This document shows positions 8,249 through 19,288 of a stretch of 62,845 bases of DNA, piece by piece. Below the pieces are notes generated by a model. The model saw only the letters and a list, made by a program, of their open reading frames with translations. It ran no database searches and was not told where the DNA came from. Source of the stretch: JAMLIN01 sp964476625 (GTDB lineage: Bacteria > Pseudomonadota > Gammaproteobacteria > Burkholderiales > Burkholderiaceae_E); contig CAYZBJ010000014.1 in assembly GCA_964476625.1 (NCBI GenBank), positions 1 through 62,845 on the forward strand, written 5' to 3'. A program made the position numbers and the translations under genes. Each line of letters begins with the position of its first letter. Position 1 is the first letter of the stretch.

Positions 8249-8614
8249 ATGCGCTTCCTGCTGCTGATCCAGGAACCTGTCGATCAACGCGCCGGCCGCA
8301 GCCGGGAAGAGGCCCGCGCCGTACGTGAGCGCATGCTTTCGTTCGGCGAATCGCTGGCCACCCGGGGCCAGCTGGTGGCGAGCGAATCGCTCCTGCTCGA
8401 CGGCGCCAGCCGGGTCGCGGTCCGCGATGGCGCGGCCCGGACCATCGACGGACCTTTCGCCGAGGCCAAGGAGATCGTGGGCGGCTTCTTCCTGGTCGAC
8501 TGCGCCGGGCCGGACGAGGCCCGCGCGATCGCCGCCGAATGCCCGGCGGCCGGCTGGGCCTGCGTCGAGGTCCGGCAGCTCGGCCCCTGCGACGAGCCGC
8601 CAGCGAGCCGATGA
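8249..8614 (+). CDS. YCII-domain DGPF protein, partner of the ECF42-type sigma factor
   Basis: A 121-residue single-domain protein with the YCII fold. It contains the motif DGPF (TIDGPFAEAKEIVGGFFLVD) that names the small proteins always found next to ECF42-group sigma factors. The N-terminus MRFLLLIQE is the typical first strand. Its stop codon overlaps the start of the sigma factor as ATGA (8611-8614), so the two are translationally coupled. In this group no classical membrane anti-sigma factor is present, and how DGPF proteins act is unsettled. There is no signal peptide or membrane segment, so it is cytoplasmic. The 259-bp space upstream (7990-8248) shows no gene. Confidence 0.88.
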   Translation: MRFLLLIQEPVDQRAGRSREEARAVRERMLSFGESLATRGQLVASESLLLDGASRVAVRDGAARTIDGPFAEAKEIVGGFFLVDCAGPDEARAIAAECPAAGWACVEVRQLGPCDEPPASR

Positions 8615-9900
8615 CAGCCGATACTGCGGTCCGGCAGGCCGTCGATGCGGTCTGGCGGACCGAATCGGCGCGACTGGTGGCCGGCGTCGCCCGCATCGTG
8701 CGCGACATCGGCCTCGCCGAAGAGCTGGTCCAGGACGCCCTGGTCGCGGCGCTCGAGCACTGGCCGCGCGACGGCATTCCCGACAATCCGGCCGCCTGGC
8801 TCACCACGGTGGCGCGGCGCCGCGCCTTCGATCGCCAGCGCCATGCCGGCATGGCGGCGGCCAGCCATGAAGCGATCGGCCATGGCCTGCAGGCGCTCGG
8901 CGCCGACCTCACGCCCGACATCCTCGACGCGATCGTCGCCGCCGAGGCCGATCCGGTCGGGGACGACCTGCTGCGGCTGATCTTCACCGCCTGCCATCCG
9001 GTGCTCTCGACCGACGCGCGGGTGGCGCTCACCCTCAAGCTGCTCTGCGGCCTGGGCACCGGCGAGATCGCCCGGGCCTGCCTGGTTTCCGAGCCGGCCA
9101 TGGCCCAGCGCATCGTCCGGGCCAAGCGGACCCTGTCCGCAGCACAGGTGCCCTTCGAGCTGCCACCCCGGGAAGCACTCGGGCCGCGACTGGCCTCGGT
9201 CCTCGAGGTCGTCTACCTGGTGTTCAACGAAGGCTATGTCGCGACCGGCGGGGACGACTGGTTGCGACCGGCGCTCTGCGACGAGGCGATCCGGCTCGGC
9301 CGCCTGCTCACCAGCCTTGCCCCGGCCGAGCCGGAGGTCCACGGCCTGCTGGCGCTGATGGAACTGCAGGCGTCGCGGACCGCCGCCCGGACCGGGCCGG
9401 ACGGCGAACCGGTCCTGCTCGCCGGCCAGGACCGCTCACGCTGGGACCGCCTGCAGATCCAGCGCGGCCTGGCCGGACTGGCGCGGGCCGAACGGCTGGT
9501 CGGCGACGAGGGCCCGGGGCCCTATGCGCTGCAGGCGGCCATCGCGGCCTGCCACGCCCAGGCGCGCGCCACTTCGGACACCGACTGGCGCCGGATCGTC
9601 CAGCTCTACGACGCGCTCGTGCAGGTCACCGGTTCACCGGTGGTGGAGCTCAACCGCGCGGTCGCGATCGGCATGGCCGACGGGCCGGCCGCCGCCCTGC
9701 CGATCGTGGAACGACTCGCCGGGCATCCCGCGATGGCCCGCTATCACTGGCTGCCGAGCGTCGAGGGCGACCTGCTCGAGAAGCTCGGCCGTCGCGACGA
9801 AGCCCGCCGCGCCTACGCCCGGGCCGCCGATCTCGCCGGCAATGCGCGCGAGAAAGTCTTGCTGCGCAGCCGATCGGACGCCATGCGCGAGGGCCCGTGA
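8611..9900 (+). CDS. ECF42-type RNA polymerase sigma factor with long C-terminal TPR-like extension
   Basis: A 429-residue protein, about twice the size of ordinary ECF sigma factors. Residues 1-175 carry sigma region 2 (GLAEELVQDALVAALEHWP, NPAAWLTTVARRRAFDRQR) and region 4 (LKLLCGLGTGEIARACLV, AMAQRIVRAKRTL). The remaining 250 residues are a helical repeat region (RLGRLLTSLAPAEPEVHGLLALMELQASR and NRAVAIGMADGPAAALPIVERL) that is typical of ECF42 and is thought to take the place of an anti-sigma factor. The gene overlaps the DGPF gene by 4 bases. The signal sensed and the target genes are unknown. Confidence 0.93.
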   Translation: MTADTAVRQAVDAVWRTESARLVAGVARIVRDIGLAEELVQDALVAALEHWPRDGIPDNPAAWLTTVARRRAFDRQRHAGMAAASHEAIGHGLQALGADLTPDILDAIVAAEADPVGDDLLRLIFTACHPVLSTDARVALTLKLLCGLGTGEIARACLVSEPAMAQRIVRAKRTLSAAQVPFELPPREALGPRLASVLEVVYLVFNEGYVATGGDDWLRPALCDEAIRLGRLLTSLAPAEPEVHGLLALMELQASRTAARTGPDGEPVLLAGQDRSRWDRLQIQRGLAGLARAERLVGDEGPGPYALQAAIAACHAQARATSDTDWRRIVQLYDALVQVTGSPVVELNRAVAIGMADGPAAALPIVERLAGHPAMARYHWLPSVEGDLLEKLGRRDEARRAYARAADLAGNAREKVLLRSRSDAMREGP

Positions 9901-10074
9901 ACGAACGATCCACGGTTGCCGGGCCGGCCCCGGCGGCCCGGGCAAGCCTGGCTAGCGGGTTTTGCCGGCCTTTCCCGTCGATCGGATCCGGATTTCGGAC
10001 TCAAGAATTCCCCTCTCGGATCGATAGACGTGATGACCGGCTTCGCCGCCGGTCGACCTTGGGGGAGGGCGATC

Positions 10075-10410
10075 ATGCTGGGATTCCTCGAAAGACTCTT
10101 TGGCCGGCCGGCCCGGGCAACGGGGCCAGTGGCCGACGTCGCGGCGGAGCCGCCGCGGCAACCGAACCCCCAGCGTATCGGCGCACGCCGTTCGCTTGCG
10201 AAGATGACCGCTGAAAAGCTCGCATTGGGGAAAGAAGGCGGCAAATACCAGCTGTTCGAGCCGCGTCCTGATGCCGGAATGCGTCGTCTGCTCGGTTGCG
10301 GACCGACCTTGAACGTCGATGGCACCCCGATGGTCGGCGACACCGGCTACGACGAACGCGGCAAGCCCTATGGCGTGACCGAAGACCTCATCACCGAGGA
10401 TTTCGGCTGA
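10075..10410 (+). CDS. Hypothetical 111-aa protein
   Basis: Not a family I recognise. The start ATG at 10075 has GGGGGAGGG 6 bases upstream, a good ribosome site; an upstream ATG at 10033 has none. The N-terminus MLGFLERLFGRP is amphipathic, followed by a proline-rich linker and a more ordered C-terminus (GKEGGKYQLFEPRPDAGMRRLLGCGPTLNVDGTPMV). There is no export signal or membrane segment. The ending GYDERGKPYGVTEDLITEDFG is acidic. It sits alone between the ECF42 gene and the VWA lipoprotein gene, on the same strand as both. Confidence 0.6.
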   Translation: MLGFLERLFGRPARATGPVADVAAEPPRQPNPQRIGARRSLAKMTAEKLALGKEGGKYQLFEPRPDAGMRRLLGCGPTLNVDGTPMVGDTGYDERGKPYGVTEDLITEDFG

Positions 10411-10580
10411 GCCAGGTGTTTGGCTGCCGGGCGAAGGCCTGGCTGTCGCGCGGGCCGACCCGGATGCGGGCTTGTGTCATGGCCCCGGCTTACCTTCTGT
10501 TGCAAATCGGCCGGACCTCGACCTGACCCGGTTTGCGCCGGCCGATCGTTTCATCGGAAACCACCCCGAGGAACGACAAC

Positions 10581-12455
10581 ATGAACCGCATCATCGCCGT
10601 GCCCCTGCTCGTGCTGCTCGCCAGCGCCTGCACCTTCGAATCGCAGCATGCCCCCATCCTCTCGGACACGGGCGCCGCCGCCACCGACCCAAGCGACACC
10701 GCCGCTGGCGGCACGCCCGCTACCGGTGGGCCCGCGCCGGATACCCGGCATCGCGATGTCGCCGAGGCCGAGAACCGCCAGGCCAAGGCCCGGCAGTCGA
10801 GGATCCTGCATGAACAGGCGGTGATCCGGCATGGGCATGCGGGCTCACCGGCCCCTGCAGCGCCGATACGCGGCGTGATGCCTGACCACATTGCACGTCC
10901 GATTCCCTATCCGATGCCGGCGCCTCCGCCGGCCGATCGCGAACGCTACCAGGCCCTCGAGGCCAACCCGGTGCGGCTGGTCGCCGAAGCGCCCGTCTCG
11001 ACCTTCAGCATCGACGTGGACACCGGCAGCTACAGCAATGTGCGCCGCATGCTCGTCGCCGGGCGCCTGCCGCCGAAGGATGCGGTGCGCGTCGAGGAAA
11101 TGATCAACTACTTCCCCTACGGATACGCCGGTCCCGCGAAGGGCCAGCCGTTCGCGGTCCATGCCGAGATGGTCGACAGCCCGTGGCGCAGCGGCGCCCG
11201 CCTGCTGCGCATCGGGATCAAGGGCGAGGATCGCGCTCGCGAGAGCCTGCCGCCATCGAACCTCGTCTTCCTCGTGGATGTGTCGGGCTCGATGCACAGC
11301 GCCGACAAGCTGCCGCTGCTGAAGTCTTCGCTCAAGCTGCTCGCGCAACGGCTGCGGCCGGAAGATCGGATCTCGCTGGTGACCTATGCCTCGGGCACGA
11401 AGCTCGTGCTGCCGGCCACCGCCGGTGACGACAAGCTCGCCATCGTCAATGCCATCGACGCCTTGCAGGCCGGCGGCAGCACCGCCGGGGCGAGCGGCAT
11501 CGAGCTGGCCTACCGGACAGCGCAGCAGGCGCAGATCGCCGGCGGCATCAACCGCATCCTGCTCGCGACCGACGGCGACTTCAACGTCGGCATGACGGAC
11601 TTCGGGCAGCTCAAGGCCATGGTCGAGGAGAAGCGCAAGTCCGGCATTGCCCTGTCGACCCTGGGCTTCGGCAGCGGCAACTACAACGAGCGACTGATGG
11701 AACAACTCGCCGATGCGGGCGACGGGGCGTACTCCTACATCGACAGCCTCATGGAAGCGCACAAGGTCCTGGTCAACGAGGCGAGCTCGACCCTCGAGAC
11801 CATCGCGCGCGACGTGAAGATCCAGGTCGAGTTCAACCCTGCGCGCGTGAGCGAGTACCGGCTGATCGGCTACGAGAACCGCATGCTCGCCCGCGAGGAC
11901 TTCAACAACGACCGGGTCGACGCCGGCGACATCGGCGCCGGCCATACGGTGACCGCGCTCTACGAACTGACCCTGGCGGGCACGCCCGGCCATGTCGACC
12001 CGCCGCGCTATGGCGGCAAGCAGTCGACCGGCGCCGGTGGCGCACGCGGGGACGACGCAGCGCGGCAGGACATGACGGGGAACGGTGCGAAGCCCGACGC
12101 GCGGATCGGATCGAACGCGGCAGCCGATGCAGGCGAGTTCGCCTTCGTCAAGCTGCGCTACAAGCGGCCGGGCAAGAACGAAAGCGTGCTGCTGACGCGC
12201 CCGGTGACGAACCGCGACTTCAGCCGTCTCGATTCGGCGAACACCGACAGCCGCTTCGCCATCGCAGTGGCCGGCTTCGGGCAGCTGCTGCGCGGTGGCC
12301 AGTACACCGCCGGCTGGGACTGGCAGGCGGTGCGCAGCCTGGCGGCGGATGCGCGGGGCGAGGATCCGTTCGGGTACCGGGGCGAGTTCCTGCGCCTCGT
12401 CGACCTCGCCGCTGCGCTCGAGACCCGCGCACCGTCGGCCGGTGCAGGCGGCTGA
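10581..12455 (+). CDS. VWA-domain lipoprotein (YfbK-like, DUF3520 C-terminus)
   Basis: A 624-residue exported protein. The first 18 residues look like a lipoprotein signal (MNRIIAVPLLVLLASAC), although the residue at -3 is Ala rather than Leu. After a low-complexity linker comes the YfbK-type N-terminal domain (VSTFSIDVDTGSYSNVRRML, VRVEEMINYFPY). Next is a von Willebrand A domain with an intact MIDAS start DVSGSMHS near residue 233 and later TDGDFNVGM, and then a DUF3520-type C-terminal part (VKIQVEFNPARVSEYRLIGYENR, AFVKLRYKRPG). Genes of this family are often followed, as here, by an ECF sigma factor and an anti-sigma-like membrane protein. This suggests a cell-envelope sensor, but the function is unproven. 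Confidence 0.9.
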   Translation: MNRIIAVPLLVLLASACTFESQHAPILSDTGAAATDPSDTAAGGTPATGGPAPDTRHRDVAEAENRQAKARQSRILHEQAVIRHGHAGSPAPAAPIRGVMPDHIARPIPYPMPAPPPADRERYQALEANPVRLVAEAPVSTFSIDVDTGSYSNVRRMLVAGRLPPKDAVRVEEMINYFPYGYAGPAKGQPFAVHAEMVDSPWRSGARLLRIGIKGEDRARESLPPSNLVFLVDVSGSMHSADKLPLLKSSLKLLAQRLRPEDRISLVTYASGTKLVLPATAGDDKLAIVNAIDALQAGGSTAGASGIELAYRTAQQAQIAGGINRILLATDGDFNVGMTDFGQLKAMVEEKRKSGIALSTLGFGSGNYNERLMEQLADAGDGAYSYIDSLMEAHKVLVNEASSTLETIARDVKIQVEFNPARVSEYRLIGYENRMLAREDFNNDRVDAGDIGAGHTVTALYELTLAGTPGHVDPPRYGGKQSTGAGGARGDDAARQDMTGNGAKPDARIGSNAAADAGEFAFVKLRYKRPGKNESVLLTRPVTNRDFSRLDSANTDSRFAIAVAGFGQLLRGGQYTAGWDWQAVRSLAADARGEDPFGYRGEFLRLVDLAAALETRAPSAGAGG

Positions 12456-12547
12456 AGCCTGTGGACTCACCGTCGCGTGTCGCGACGACGATGCGGCAGG
12501 CCGAATCGGGCGATGATCCGGTTTTGCCGCATCGCTCGCCGACACCC

Positions 12548-13198
12548 ATGAAGACCACATCCGCGAGCCCGCCCGAGGGGCTCGAAGAACTTCCCGACGA
12601 GGACCTGATGCTGCTGGTGGCGCGCGGCATCGTGCAGGAACCGGCAACCGAACTCTTCGCGCGCCACAATCGCGCGCTCTACAACTTCCTCGCCTGGCTT
12701 TGCGGGGGCAACCTTGCCGAAGCCGAGGACCTGACCCAGAAGACCTGGCTCAAGCTGATCAGCCGCTGCGCGGACTACCAGCCGGGCAGGGCGGCCTTTC
12801 GCACCTACCTGTTCCAGATCGCCCGCAACGGCTTCCTCGATGCGCGCCGCGCCGCTGGCGAGCGGCTGCGCGAGGACATCGACGTCGAGGACGCGCTCGC
12901 GCGAAGCGAGCCGGGTGGCCGGCCGGAAGATGACCTGCCCGATGGACCCGGCAAGGGACCGGACGACAGGCGGAACACCCCGGAGGCGGCGCTGCTCGCC
13001 GCCGAATCCCGGACCCTGCTCCATGCCGCGCTCATGGCCCTGCCGGTGGCCCAGCGCGAAGTGATCGTGCTGCGCTACTTCGCGAACCTCTCGCTCGACG
13101 AAGTGGCGGGCACGGTCGACGCCGGTATTGAAACGGTGCGCAGCCGGCTGCGCTATGCCTACAAGGCGCTGCGGGCGCAACTCGAGGCCGGGGCATGA
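12548..13198 (+). CDS. ECF-family RNA polymerase sigma factor
   Basis: A 216-residue sigma-70 family protein. Region 2 is seen in LFARHNRALYNFLAWLCGG and AEDLTQKTWLKLI, followed by FRTYLFQIARNGFLDARR. Region 4 is LPVAQREVIVLRYFANLSLD with the helix-turn-helix VAGTVDAGIETVRSRLRYAYKALR. A charged, poorly conserved linker of about 45 residues sits between them. I chose the ATG at 12548; a GTG at 12461 is in frame but would start inside the short gap after the VWA gene and has no better ribosome site. It overlaps the next gene by ATGA (13195-13198), the layout expected of a sigma/anti-sigma pair. Confidence 0.9.
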   Translation: MKTTSASPPEGLEELPDEDLMLLVARGIVQEPATELFARHNRALYNFLAWLCGGNLAEAEDLTQKTWLKLISRCADYQPGRAAFRTYLFQIARNGFLDARRAAGERLREDIDVEDALARSEPGGRPEDDLPDGPGKGPDDRRNTPEAALLAAESRTLLHAALMALPVAQREVIVLRYFANLSLDEVAGTVDAGIETVRSRLRYAYKALRAQLEAGA

Positions 13199-14406
13199 AC
13201 GAGGGAACGAAGGGGCCGATGAGCGGGTCGGTGAAAGGGCGAACGGATGGACGCAGCCCGGACGATGAATTCATCGCCGGGCAGGGTCCCCTGGCGGCGG
13301 CGCTGCGCGAACTGCCGGCGTTCGAGCCGCCCGCGCGAATGGCAGGCGAGTTCCAGCGCATGCTCGCCGGCATGCCCGCGGGCGCGCCGGCTTTCGAGCC
13401 ACCGGCCCGCCTCGAAGCGGCCGTCCTCGGGGAAATCTCCCGCCAGCAAGCGGCCCAGGCGACCCGGCGCGACACCGTGCTCGGGGAGGTCGCCCGCGGC
13501 GCCGACCCGGCCGCCGCGCTCGATGCGAAGGTTTCGCCGGCCACCCAGGCCTGGCTACGCGAGCGCTCGCTTGCGGGCGAAGGCGCGCCCACGGCCACAA
13601 CCGACCGAGGCGGCGCTGGAGCCCGGGGCCGCGACACCAGTGCAGGCCACGACCGCGACGTGAGCCGCAAAGGCAAGCGGCCCGGGTGGCCAGCAGGCTG
13701 GTGGCGCTACGCCGGCGGTGGGCTGGCAGCGGTGCTGGCGCTTGGCGTCGGCCTGCGAGTGACGCTGGCACCAACACCGCAGCAGGCGCCTGCCCGGGTT
13801 ACCACCGAATCGACGTCGGAAGAAGCACAAGGCAACGCGGCCACCTTTGCCGATAGTGGTGGGGCGATGTCGCAGGCACCACAGGCGATGGAGCGCCAGG
13901 GCTTCGCCGAGCCCGCGCGAAAGCAGCAGGCACGCGAGGCGGAAACCCGTCGTGACACCTTGGCATCGCGCGAACGACAGGACCGCGAGCGGGCGATGCA
14001 GGAACGCCGTAGCAGCGCAGCGGCGGCACCACCACCGCCGGCAGCCGCACGATCGGCTGCCCCGCGCCCGGCTCCGGCTCCGAGTGCAGCGCCGACACTC
14101 GGCGAGACACCAGCGCTGGCGACCCGGCAGGAGAGCGAGCCCGGCGCCGAGTACGCCGGGCCCTCCTGGCGACTGTCCGACGACCCCACGATCCGGCTTG
14201 CAGGACTGCCCGCCGGCTCTCGCTGGATCCTGCTGTGCCACCCATCCGAGCATGGGGCAGCCGAAGCATGGTTGCAGCGCGGGCTCGACGCACTGACTGC
14301 GAACGGGGCTGGTGCCCGGATGTCCGACAGCCTGCCCGCCGCGGTGCGCATCGAGGCGCACGAGGATGTCGTCGCCGGCGAACTCAGGATGGTGCCCGAT
14401 GAATGA
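13195..14406 (+). CDS. Single-pass membrane protein, probable anti-sigma factor
   Basis: A 403-residue protein with one membrane segment near residues 168-188 (WRYAGGGLAAVLALGVGLRVTL). The cytoplasmic N-terminal half has repeated EPPARM/EPPARL stretches and short helices. The periplasmic half begins with a long Ala/Gln/Arg/Pro-rich linker and ends in a small folded region (YAGPSWRLSDDPTIRLAGL, WLQRGLDALTANGAGARMSD). The 4-base overlap with the sigma gene and this topology are what one expects of an anti-sigma factor, but there is no clear zinc-binding HxxxCxxC motif, so it is not a ZAS-type protein. The overlap with chrA downstream (8 bases) puts all four genes from 10581 in one transcription unit. 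Confidence 0.7.
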   Translation: MNEGTKGPMSGSVKGRTDGRSPDDEFIAGQGPLAAALRELPAFEPPARMAGEFQRMLAGMPAGAPAFEPPARLEAAVLGEISRQQAAQATRRDTVLGEVARGADPAAALDAKVSPATQAWLRERSLAGEGAPTATTDRGGAGARGRDTSAGHDRDVSRKGKRPGWPAGWWRYAGGGLAAVLALGVGLRVTLAPTPQQAPARVTTESTSEEAQGNAATFADSGGAMSQAPQAMERQGFAEPARKQQAREAETRRDTLASRERQDRERAMQERRSSAAAAPPPPAAARSAAPRPAPAPSAAPTLGETPALATRQESEPGAEYAGPSWRLSDDPTIRLAGLPAGSRWILLCHPSEHGAAEAWLQRGLDALTANGAGARMSDSLPAAVRIEAHEDVVAGELRMVPDE

Positions 14407-15592
14407 ATCCGGGCACGGCTTGGCCTCGGAAGTCCTGCTCGCTTTCCTGAAGCTGGGGCTGGCTTCCTTCGGTGGACCGGTCGCGCACCTGGGTTACTTC
14501 CGCGCCGAATTCGTCGAGCGCCGTCGCTGGCTCGACGACCGGAGCTATTCCGATCTCATCGCCCTGTGCCAGTTCCTGCCGGGACCAGCCAGCAGCCAGG
14601 TCGGCATCGGCCTGGGGCTGGGTCGCGCCGGCTGGCCTGGAGCCGTCGCGGCATGGATCGGCTTCACGCTGCCCTCGGCCATCGCGATGATTGTTTTCGC
14701 TTACAGCCTCGCGCAGTGGCCGGGCCTGTCCGCTTCAGGCGCCTTGCACGGTCTGAAAGTGGTGGCGGTCGCTGTCGTGGCGCAGGCAGTCCTGGGCATG
14801 GCCAGGTCGCTGTGTCCCGATCGGTTGCGCGCCGGGATCGCGGTGGTCGCGGCGCTGCTCGTGCTGGCGGTCCCGTCAGCCTTCGGGCAGGTCACGGCGA
14901 TCATCGCGGGCGGACTGGTCGGCCGCTGGGCCTTGCGCCTGGACCACGCGACGCCAGCCCGGCATCGAGCCCGTGGTGTGTCACGCCGCGCCGGTGCGCT
15001 GCTGCTCGCGAGCTGCGGCATCCTGCTCCTCGGCCTGCCGCTGCTTGCCGCCACCAGCGAGTCCGTCATCCTCCGTGGGTTCGCCTCCTTCTACCAGGCC
15101 GGTGCACTGGTCTTCGGCGGTGGCCATGTCGTACTGCCACTGCTGCAGGCCGGCGTGGTGCCCAACGGCTGGGTATCGACCGACGCCTTCCTGGCGGGCT
15201 ATGGGGCTGCGCAGGCCGTACCCGGGCCGCTGTTCAGCTTCGCCGCCTACCTCGGTGCGGCGATGCCGGCACCGCTCGGTGGCTGGATCGGCGGCCTGGC
15301 CATGTTGCTGGCGATCTTCCTGCCGGGCTTCCTGCTCGTCGTCGGCGCACTGCCGTTCTGGGAAGCCCTGCGACAGCGCGGGGCCGCGCAATCCACGATC
15401 GCCGGCATCAACGCGGCCGTGGTCGGCGTGCTTGCAGCTGCGCTCTACGATCCGGTCTGGACCAGCGCCATCCACACCAGGGCGGACTTCGGCCTGGCGC
15501 TTGCCGCCTTCGGCCTGCTGCAGTTCGGCAAGGTGTCGCCGGTGATCGTCGTGCTGCTGGCCGCTGCCGTCGGCTGGATGATCAGCGCCTGA
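14399..15592 (+). CDS. chrA: Chromate transporter, two-domain CHR family
   Basis: A 397-residue inner-membrane protein with two CHR domains. The first has LLAFLKLGLASFGGPVAHLGYF and ALCQFLPGPASSQVGIGLG. The second has YQAGALVFGGGHVVLPLL and FLAGYGAAQAVPGPLFSFAAYLG. The FGGP and FGGGH motifs and the PGP turns are the family marks. Such proteins export chromate, driven by proton motive force. The ATG at 14399 overlaps the anti-sigma-like gene by 8 bases. The coupling to a VWA/sigma/anti-sigma operon is unusual for chrA, which is more often next to chrB. No chrB is seen here, so whether chromate is the real substrate is open. Confidence 0.9.
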   Translation: MNESGHGLASEVLLAFLKLGLASFGGPVAHLGYFRAEFVERRRWLDDRSYSDLIALCQFLPGPASSQVGIGLGLGRAGWPGAVAAWIGFTLPSAIAMIVFAYSLAQWPGLSASGALHGLKVVAVAVVAQAVLGMARSLCPDRLRAGIAVVAALLVLAVPSAFGQVTAIIAGGLVGRWALRLDHATPARHRARGVSRRAGALLLASCGILLLGLPLLAATSESVILRGFASFYQAGALVFGGGHVVLPLLQAGVVPNGWVSTDAFLAGYGAAQAVPGPLFSFAAYLGAAMPAPLGGWIGGLAMLLAIFLPGFLLVVGALPFWEALRQRGAAQSTIAGINAAVVGVLAAALYDPVWTSAIHTRADFGLALAAFGLLQFGKVSPVIVVLLAAAVGWMISA

Positions 15593-15627
15593 CGTGCCGC
15601 CCGTTCCTGCGATCGAGGGCGAACCCG

Positions 15628-17909
<2,282 letters not shown>

Positions 17910-17916
17910 TGTCTGC

Positions 17917-19026
17917 TCAGATACGCATCGGCATGACGACGTACTTGAAGCTGTCGTCGTCGGGAACCGTCAGGAGGGCGCTGGTGTTGGAGTCGCCGAA
18001 CTCGATCGAGACGTTCTCGACCTTGAGGTTGCCCAGCACATCCTGCAGGTAGGACACATTGAAGCCGACCTCGATCGGATCGCCGTTGAACTCGGCTTCG
18101 ATCTCGTCGACCGCCTCTTCCTGCTCGGCATTGGTGATCTGCACCTTGAGGCCCTGGTCGGACGCTGCGAGCCGCACCCCCTTGAACTTCTCGGTGGTGA
18201 GGATCGAGGCGCGGCCGAGCGAAGCCGCGAGGGCGTCGCGGCGGATGACGAGGCGCTTGGTATAGCCCTGCGGGATGACGCGCTGGTAGTCGGGGAACTT
18301 GCCTTCGACCAGCTTGGAGATCATCTCCACGCCACCGAAGGCGAAGCGGACCTGGTTCGGTGCGACGGTGATCTCGACCGGATCGTCGTTGTCGGCGAGC
18401 AGGCGTTGCAGTTCGAGCACCGTCTTGCGGGGAATGATGACTTCCTGGCGCTCGAGACCAGCGCCCTCGACTTCCGCCTGGCAGTAGGCGAGCCGGTGCC
18501 CATCGGTGGCGACCACCCGGATCAGGTCGCCATCGGTGACCAGCAGCAGGCCGTTGAGGTAGTAGCGGATGTCCTGCTGGGCCATCGCGAAGTGCACCAT
18601 GTGGAACAGGTGCTTGAGCCGGTCCTGGGGCAGGGTGAAGCGCGTGGTGGTGTCTTCGGAGACGGTGACGGTCGGGTAGTCGTCGGCGCCCAGGGTCTGC
18701 AGCGCGAAGCGGCTCTTGCCGGCGCGCACCGTCGCCTTGCGGTTGTCCAGCGAGATGCTGACCTCGGCGCTCTCGGGCAGGCTGCGCAGGATGTCGATCA
18801 GCTTGCGCGCGGCCACGGTGGTTGCCGCGGGCTCGGGATCGCCGCCGAGTTCGGCCTGCGTGCTGATCTGGATCTCGACGTCGGTCGCGAGCAGGGAAAC
18901 CGTTTCGCCGTTCTTGCGGATGAGGACGTTGGCCAGGATCGGCAAGGTATGACGACGTTCGACGATGCCCGCCACGGTTTGCAATGGCTTGAGGATCGCG
19001 TCGCGGTTCGCTTTCATCAGTAGCAT
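17917..19026 (-). CDS. dnaN: DNA polymerase III beta sliding clamp
   Basis: Ring-shaped processivity clamp of the replicative polymerase; 369 residues, the normal length. It begins MLLMKANRDAILKPL followed by VAGIVERRHTLPILANVLI, the usual betaproteobacterial start, and ends with DDDSFKYVVMPMRI, the conserved C-terminal hook. I chose the ATG at 19026 over the one at 19017 because relatives have three residues before KANRD and AGGA lies upstream. The gene is 262 bp from dnaA across a space rich in DnaA boxes and 7 bp before gyrB. Confidence 0.97.
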   Translation of the reverse strand: MLLMKANRDAILKPLQTVAGIVERRHTLPILANVLIRKNGETVSLLATDVEIQISTQAELGGDPEPAATTVAARKLIDILRSLPESAEVSISLDNRKATVRAGKSRFALQTLGADDYPTVTVSEDTTTRFTLPQDRLKHLFHMVHFAMAQQDIRYYLNGLLLVTDGDLIRVVATDGHRLAYCQAEVEGAGLERQEVIIPRKTVLELQRLLADNDDPVEITVAPNQVRFAFGGVEMISKLVEGKFPDYQRVIPQGYTKRLVIRRDALAASLGRASILTTEKFKGVRLAASDQGLKVQITNAEQEEAVDEIEAEFNGDPIEVGFNVSYLQDVLGNLKVENVSIEFGDSNTSALLTVPDDDSFKYVVMPMRI

Positions 19027-19288
19027 TTCTTTTAGTCCTGTTGCTGCTGTTGTATGTAGGCGGGCCAAGTCTGTTGAGAGATGTCGCGCCGGCAGGCCTG
19101 GCGCGGCTTTGCAGGGGGTTCGCGCCTGTGGACATCGTGTACCGCGGGATGGGGACGGCTGTGGATGGATCGGGCCGCAAACGATGCGCGCCGTTCTTGT
19201 CCACATTTTCGGCGGACTTGTCCGCAGGCCGGTCCACCGGTCGTCCGCCCGGTATCCACAGCTTGCACCCCCGGCTTGTCCACAGGCT
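19027..19288. other. oriC: Probable chromosomal replication origin with DnaA boxes
   Basis: The dnaA-dnaN space holds a cluster of DnaA-box-like 9-mers. Three differ from TTATCCACA at one position: TTGTCCACA at 19197-19205 and 19276-19284, and GTATCCACA at 19252-19260, all on the plus strand. Weaker ones (two mismatches) are at 19127-19135 (-), 19160-19168 (-) and 19218-19226 (+). The stretch next to dnaN (about 19026-19060) is AT-richer and could be the unwinding element. Box density and the dnaA-dnaN position make this the best origin candidate. The rpmH-dnaA space at 20678-20897 has only one poor box (near 20856). Confidence 0.75.

Noticed and set aside
10845..12647. A 600-codon open reading opposite the VWA gene
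   Set aside because: The plus-strand VWA protein has intact MIDAS and DUF3520 motifs; the opposite reading has none.
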